Positions 5,492-9,248 of a stretch of 9,248 nt of DNA are shown here, one piece after another. Source of the DNA: Hyphomonadaceae bacterium UBA1001 (lineage in GTDB: Bacteria; Pseudomonadota; Alphaproteobacteria; Caulobacterales; Aquidulcibacteraceae); contig DBAV01000141.1 in NCBI GenBank assembly GCA_002291875.1, positions 1 to 9,248 on the forward strand. The letters run 5' to 3'. The translations under genes were made by a program, and so were the position numbers. Position 1 is the first letter of the stretch. Each line of letters begins with the position of its first letter. Below the pieces are notes generated by a model, which was not told where the DNA came from, did no database searches, and saw nothing but the letters and a program-made list of their open reading frames with translations.

Positions 5492-6370
5492 TCAGCCCAC
5501 CGCATCCAGCACGCCCAGGATCGCCTCCAGCGCCTCGGGCTCGGTCAGCAGGGGCGCATGGCCCACGCCGGGCACTTCGACCACCTGCATGTCGGGCCGT
5601 GTGACCAGCGCCGCATCGCGCTCGCCGGCACTTACCAGGTCCGACAGGGCGCCCCGCACCAGCACCAGAGGCGTCGGCAGGGCCGCGAACAGCGGGTGCA
5701 GGTCCACCGCCGGTGCCGGCGCGGCGCGGAAGGGCACGGCGATGTCGGGGTCGTAATCGAGGTGCACGCGGCCATCGGCCGCTTCACGGCAGACACGGCG
5801 GGCAAAGGCGTCCCAGAACGCCGCCTCGCGGCCGGGAAAGGCGGTCTCGTTGGTGGCACGCACCGCGTCCGCCGCCTCGGCCCAGCCGGCAAAGCTGCCC
5901 AAGGCGCCGACATAGCCCGCAATCCGCGCCAGCCCCACCGGCGACAGGTCGGGGGTGATGTCGTTCAGCACCACCGCCCTCATGCGCGCCGCGCCGGTGG
6001 CCGCGGCGACCATCGCGATCAGCCCGCCCATCGAGGTGCCGATCCACACCACGCTCTCGATCCGCAGCGCGTCCATCACCGTCCAGATGTCGGCGACATA
6101 GGTGGGCACGGCATAGTTCATCGAAACGGGGTCGTGGCCGGACAGCCCCCGCCCGCGCACGTCCACCGCCACCACCCGCCAGCCGCGCGCCACCAGATGC
6201 GGGGCCAGGTCGGCAAAATCGCGCGAATTGCGGGTCAGTCCGTGCACGCACAAGACCACCCGGCGCGCGTCCGCCGGCGCGCCCTCGCCCGCCGGCCGCC
6301 ACTCGCGCGCTGCCAGCCGCACCCCGTCGGCCGCGGTGACGGTGTGCACGATTTCCAGCGCGGTGGTCAT
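5492..6370 (-). CDS. Alpha/beta hydrolase
   Basis: The 292-aa product is a cytoplasmic serine hydrolase of the alpha/beta fold; an ester or lactone substrate is plausible but not shown. Strand-turn motif VVLCVHGLTRNSRDF (38-52) forms the oxyanion-hole region (HG at 43-44). The nucleophile is Ser113 in WIGTSMGGLIAM. The acid is likely Asp244 in LVRGALSDLVS, and the base is His271 in VPGVGHAPLL, the standard order and spacing of the triad. An insertion of about 100 residues between Ser and Asp makes the lid. There is no signal peptide. Its ATG (6370-6368) overlaps the AlkB TGA (ATGA), with GGAG eight bases upstream inside the AlkB gene, so the two are translationally coupled. It ends 8 bases from the stop of the convergent HAD gene. 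The partnership with AlkB does not reveal the substrate. Confidence 0.9.
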   Translation of the reverse strand: MTTALEIVHTVTAADGVRLAAREWRPAGEGAPADARRVVLCVHGLTRNSRDFADLAPHLVARGWRVVAVDVRGRGLSGHDPVSMNYAVPTYVADIWTVMDALRIESVVWIGTSMGGLIAMVAAATGAARMRAVVLNDITPDLSPVGLARIAGYVGALGSFAGWAEAADAVRATNETAFPGREAAFWDAFARRVCREAADGRVHLDYDPDIAVPFRAAPAPAVDLHPLFAALPTPLVLVRGALSDLVSAGERDAALVTRPDMQVVEVPGVGHAPLLTEPEALEAILGVLDAVG

Positions 6371-7026
6371 GGCAGGGGCTCCGGGGCGGGCGGCACGGTG
6401 ACGCGCCGCAGGGTCAGATTGATCCGCGCGCCCCCTTCCAGCAGCGGGTGCACCGGCGCAAGGGGGCCGAAGGCGACCGGATGCACGCGGTCGATGCCGT
6501 GGTGGGCGCGCCGCGCCGCCCCGTCCAGCACCAGGACATCGCCATCCCTCAGCACCATCGACCGCGTGGCGTCACCGCGCCCGGCCCCGCCGAGCCGGAA
6601 GGTGGCGGGTGCGCCCAGCGACACCGACACCACGGGCACCGTTCCGGCCGCCTCGTCGGCGTCGACATGCAGGCCCATGCGGGCGCCCGGCCGATAGAGG
6701 TTGACAAGGCACGCCTCGGGCTCGGGCGCGCCGGGGACGGCCTGCCGCCACACCGCAAGGATGGCGCCCGGAATGGCGGGCCAGGGCGCGCCGGTCTGCG
6801 GATGGTGCGCCTGATAGCGATAGCCTGCCCGGTCGGACACCCATCCCAGCACCCCCGCATTGGTCATGCGGACGCTGAACGGCCGACCGCTGCGCGGCAT
6901 GGTCGGGGTAAAGAATGGCGCCTGTGCCACCACGGCGGCCAGCGCGTCCAGGATGTCCGCCCGCTCGGCCGCCGCCAGCGGCTCTGACCGCCGCCGCAGC
7001 CCGTCTGTATCCGCAATCCAGCCCAC
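6367..7026 (-). CDS. alkB: AlkB-family Fe(II)/2-oxoglutarate-dependent DNA repair dioxygenase
   Basis: AlkB proteins oxidatively remove methyl groups (1-methyladenine, 3-methylcytosine) from DNA or RNA, using Fe(II) and 2-oxoglutarate. The 219-aa product has the iron triad His120 and Asp122 in MGLHVDADE and His176 in AHHGIDRV. The 2-oxoglutarate site has NLYRPG (109-114) and the Arg pair R201 and R207 in GARINLTLRR. The upstream FSVRMTNAGVLGW segment (50-62) is the usual substrate-lid region, and VSVSLGAPATFRLGG (133-147) matches the family core. The start is GTG at 7026, with AGGAGG ten bases upstream, a slightly long spacing; no other in-frame start lies further upstream. It sits 78 bases after the CoA-transferase stop and overlaps the alpha/beta hydrolase by ATGA. 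No Ada-type box is evident upstream, so damage induction is unknown. Family call is firm; the symbol follows the E. coli archetype. Confidence 0.92.
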   Translation of the reverse strand: MGWIADTDGLRRRSEPLAAAERADILDALAAVVAQAPFFTPTMPRSGRPFSVRMTNAGVLGWVSDRAGYRYQAHHPQTGAPWPAIPGAILAVWRQAVPGAPEPEACLVNLYRPGARMGLHVDADEAAGTVPVVSVSLGAPATFRLGGAGRGDATRSMVLRDGDVLVLDGAARRAHHGIDRVHPVAFGPLAPVHPLLEGGARINLTLRRVTVPPAPEPLP

Positions 7027-7104
7027 CTTGCCCTGTCCTCCTGCACCCCCGCTCGACCCGCATTCCGCCGCGCCGAACCCGACCGGCCCCGGAAAGACGG
7101 TGTG

Positions 7105-8361
7105 TCAGATGATGCGGGCGGCGGCGAGGGCGGTGCGGGTGTCGGCGTCGAGGCCGAGGAGGTCACCATATACGGCCTCGTTGTGGGCGCCCATCTCTGG
7201 GCCGGTCCAGGCCACACCGCCCGGCGTGTCCGACAGGCGCGGCACCGGGGCCTGCATCGGAAACGGTCCCAGCGCGGGGTGGTCGGGCCAGACGATGGCG
7301 CCGCGCGCGCGCACATGCGCATCCGCCAGCAGGTCGGGCGCCCGATAAAGCCGCCCGGCCGGAACGCCATGCGCCTCGCACAGCGCCAGCAGCGCCTCGG
7401 TCTCCAGCCCCCCTGCCCAGGCCGCGACCAGCGCGTCCAGTTCGCCCTGGTTCTCGCCGCGCGCGAGGTGCCCCGCAAAGCGCGGATCCAGCGCCAGGTC
7501 CGGCTGGCCCATCGCTTCGGCGAGGCGGCGGAACACCGTGTCCTGGTTGGCCGCCACCACCACCAGCCCGCCATCGGCCGCGCGATAGACGTTGGACGGC
7601 GCGGCCCCGGGCAGCACGGCGCCCGTACGCTCGCGCGCATACCCCTCGAAATGCCATTCGGGGATCAGCCCCTCCATCAGGCCCAGCACGCTCTCATAGA
7701 TGGCCGCGTCGACCACCTGGCCGCGACCGGTGCGCGCGCGTGCCTGCAGCGCCATCATCGCACCCAGCGCCGCCACCGTTGCGGTATACGTGTCGCCCAG
7801 CGAGATGCCGGTGCGCGCGGGCACGCGGTCAGGCTCGCCGATCAAAAGCCGCAGGCCCGCCATCGCCTCGCCCACAGAGGCATAGCCCGCCCGCCCCGCA
7901 TAGGGGCCGTCCTGGCCATAGCCCGAAACCCGCACCATGATCAGGCGCGGGTTCACCGCCATCAGCGCCTCCGGGCCCAGGCCCCATTTTTCCAGCGTGC
8001 CCGGACGGAAATTCTCGACCAGAATGTCGCTGAGCCCTGCCAGACGGCGCAGCAATTCCTGACCCTTCGGCTGGCGCAGGTCCAGCGTGATGCAACGCTT
8101 GTTGCGGGCCACGATCGGCCACACCAGCGAATGGCCGCGATGGCGGCGCGGCCCCCAGGCGCGCAGCGGGTCGGGCTGGCCGGGCGGCTCGACCTTGATG
8201 ACGTCGGCACCCTGGTCGGCCAGCAGCTGGCCACAGAAGGGCCCGGCCAGCAGCGTGCCCAGTTCCAGCACGCGGATGCCCGCAAGCGCGCCGGACCTGC
8301 CTTCGGCGCCGGCAGACCCCGGTGCAGCCTCGCATCTGACCGTTTCGTCATTGGACTGCAT
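7105..8361 (-). CDS. CaiB/BaiF family (class III) CoA-transferase
   Basis: Class III CoA-transferases move CoA between carboxylic acids via aspartyl-CoA intermediates (formyl-, carnitine-, succinyl- or other acyl-CoA); the acids here cannot be told. The 418-aa product has the N-terminal LAGIRVLELGTLLAGPFCGQLLADQGADVIKVE block (26-58), the R..KRCITLDL segment (86-95), and DILVENFRPG (112-121). SGYGQDGPYAGRAGY follows (146-160), with the catalytic Asp190 in ISLGDTYTATVAALGAM. The C-terminal half is the small domain, with PSNVYRAADGGLVVVAANQD and GVPAGRLY. About 24 extra N-terminal residues precede the family start, but the ATG at 8361 is the only start in that stretch. The upstream ribosome-binding sequence is weak. 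It is divergent from the right-edge gene and 78 bases ahead of alkB, possibly in one transcript. Confidence 0.92.
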   Translation of the reverse strand: MQSNDETVRCEAAPGSAGAEGRSGALAGIRVLELGTLLAGPFCGQLLADQGADVIKVEPPGQPDPLRAWGPRRHRGHSLVWPIVARNKRCITLDLRQPKGQELLRRLAGLSDILVENFRPGTLEKWGLGPEALMAVNPRLIMVRVSGYGQDGPYAGRAGYASVGEAMAGLRLLIGEPDRVPARTGISLGDTYTATVAALGAMMALQARARTGRGQVVDAAIYESVLGLMEGLIPEWHFEGYARERTGAVLPGAAPSNVYRAADGGLVVVAANQDTVFRRLAEAMGQPDLALDPRFAGHLARGENQGELDALVAAWAGGLETEALLALCEAHGVPAGRLYRAPDLLADAHVRARGAIVWPDHPALGPFPMQAPVPRLSDTPGGVAWTGPEMGAHNEAVYGDLLGLDADTRTALAAARII

Positions 8362-8563
8362 CGGCGCCCCGTGGTGAAAGGGTGTGGGTGTGATTGAGGG
8401 CGCTGGGACACCAATTGCGCCGACAGCGCAAGGCTGTGCCCACGCGGAACCCGGCGGAGTCGGCGGTGTTGGACGGCTGGTGGCCCCCGGGGGGCCATAG
8501 GGGCCATGGGCAGGCCGACCGGGGCACGGTCGGCGTCGTGCGGTTCAGGTGAGGGAGAACGAC
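8362..8563. promoter_or_regulatory. Divergent regulatory region with three perfect dyads
   Basis: This 202-base gap between divergent genes holds TTGCGC-CGACA-GCGCAA (8415-8431), TGGCCCCC-G-GGGGGCCA (8481-8497) and GCCGACCG-GGGCA-CGGTCGGC (8514-8534). The last two would lie in the leader or promoter of the right-edge gene. TTGGAC at 8469 is a possible -35, but no -10 sits at a normal distance. The dyads could be operators or leader hairpins; none has a T-tract. Confidence 0.5.
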
Positions 8564-9248
8564 ATGGTTGCGAATGGTTCGGGCACTGCCATGGGCGACG
8601 GCCGCAGCCCGCCCGGCGCGCGCGCCCCGTTTCCGTCCCCGATGCCCATGCCGGCGACGGTCAGCCTCTGGATGGAGACCTTCAACCCCCTGCCGCTGAT
8701 GGCGCGTGCCAGCGCCGCCCAGGCGCGCGCGGACGACCGCCAATCCGCGCCGCCGGCCGCCGCCGTGTGGCCAGGCCTGGCCATGCAGCCACCCGGCACG
8801 GCCCTCGTCGAGGCGTGGGTGCGCCCCGCCGCGCGGACCTGGATGGCGGCGATGTGGCTGGCCGCACCGGTCTGGTTCGGACCGGCCCTGATGGCGGCCG
8901 GGGCGGCGCGCATGATGGACGCGCGTGCCGACCGCACGCAGGGCGAGGGCACGGCCGACACCCCTGTTCAGTCCGCGGCGCCCGCTGCCCAGCCCACGGT
9001 GATCTCGCTGGTGCCTGCGAACGATGGGCCCGGCCCCGCACCCGCACGCCCGGCACCCGTCAAGGGCGCCAGGGCCGCCACCAGGCCGGTGCCCGGGTCG
9101 GCCGCAAAACCGCCGGCACCAAAAGCCGCCGCACCCAAGGCCCCCACGCCCAAGCCTGCCGCGGCGACGACCAAGGCTGGATCGTCCAGGGCGGCTGGGT
9201 CCACGGGGCCGGCCTCGAAGACGGGCTCGAAGGCGGGTTCGAAGGCGG
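8564..9248 (+). CDS. Ala/Pro-rich protein with histone-like Lys tail, 3' end cut by window
   Basis: An uninterrupted frame of 228 codons runs from ATG 8564 to the window edge, with GGGAG six bases upstream (GAGGGAGAACGACATG). I do not recognise a family with certainty. Residues 1-30 are Pro/Gly-rich. Residues 34-52 (SLWMETFNPLPLMARASAA) look like an amphipathic helix. Residues 83-118 contain a Trp/Met/Ala-rich hydrophobic or amphipathic segment (TWMAAMWLAAPVWFGPALM). From 166 onwards the chain becomes a low-complexity Lys/Ala/Pro tail with APK, PKPAA and GSKA repeats, resembling histone H1 or PhaF-type tails that bind DNA. The DNA for the last residues is a 12-base tandem repeat (9215-9248). 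There is no signal peptide. A phasin-like polyhydroxyalkanoate-granule protein with a DNA-binding tail would fit the layout; a nucleoid protein or a membrane-associated protein are alternatives. Confidence 0.7.
   Translation, partial: MVANGSGTAMGDGRSPPGARAPFPSPMPMPATVSLWMETFNPLPLMARASAAQARADDRQSAPPAAAVWPGLAMQPPGTALVEAWVRPAARTWMAAMWLAAPVWFGPALMAAGAARMMDARADRTQGEGTADTPVQSAAPAAQPTVISLVPANDGPGPAPARPAPVKGARAATRPVPGSAAKPPAPKAAAPKAPTPKPAAATTKAGSSRAAGSTGPASKTGSKAGSKA
9215..9248 (+). repeat. 12-bp in-frame tandem repeat at the right edge
   Basis: TCGAAGACGGGC (9215-9226), TCGAAGGCGGGT (9227-9238) and TCGAAGGCGG (9239-9248, cut) repeat in frame and encode SKTG/SKAG units in the Lys tail of the right-edge protein. 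The array reaches the window end, so its full length is unknown. Such repeats may vary in number between strains. Confidence 0.75.

Noticed and set aside
5558..6697. A 379-codon plus-strand frame opposite the hydrolase and alkB
   Set aside because: It spans the antisense of two motif-complete genes and has the biased composition of a shadow frame.
7102..8397. A 431-codon plus-strand frame opposite the CoA-transferase
   Set aside because: It is an antisense shadow of a well-supported gene, with no motif, and an arginine/histidine/glutamine-heavy composition.

Overview
The window reads as chromosomal DNA of a high-GC alphaproteobacterium. Ribosomal protein S21 has an alphaproteobacterial-looking sequence, most codons end in G or C, and long antisense open frames shadow almost every gene. 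The genus cannot be fixed from this sequence. I see no insertion sequence, phage, tRNA or rRNA gene, and no CRISPR array.

Layout. Positions 1-180 hold the right-hand end of a tandem array with a period of about 67 bases; each full unit contains a 15-bp-stem hairpin, and the array runs off the left edge. Four genes follow on the minus strand, read from right to left: a DcaP-like outer-membrane porin (3577-2192), a Xre/MbcA/ParS-type antitoxin (2059-1721), a RES-domain toxin overlapping it (about 1724-1155), and a secreted four-cysteine protein of unknown function (980-219). Divergent from the porin, on the plus strand, run rpsU (TTG start at 3871), rsmD (4112) and a HAD-IB type phosphatase (about 4788). 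The phosphatase converges, with only 8 bases between stop codons, on a minus-strand group: a CaiB/BaiF CoA-transferase (8361-7105), an AlkB-like 2-oxoglutarate dioxygenase (7026-6367) and an alpha/beta hydrolase (6370-5492) that starts inside the AlkB stop codon. At the right edge a plus-strand gene (8564 onwards, cut by the window) encodes an Ala/Pro-rich protein with a hydrophobic/amphipathic middle and a lysine-rich, histone-H1-like tail.

How the parts work together. rpsU and rsmD are both translation genes (a small-subunit protein and a 16S rRNA methylase) and probably share a transcript. The RES/Xre pair is a type II toxin-antitoxin module of the NAD+-consuming class. Two direct copies of a 13-base motif plus a 12-base dyad lie upstream of the antitoxin and look like its operator. 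A related 10-base element recurs between the toxin and the secreted-protein gene, so that gene may belong to the same regulatory circuit. The remaining minus-strand genes look like general metabolism and alkylation repair.

The least ordinary items are the hairpin repeat array, the RES/Xre module with its unusual toxin start and shared operator-like element, and the right-edge protein whose layout recalls PhaF-type granule/nucleoid phasins. I found no clear evidence for a wholly new multi-gene system.
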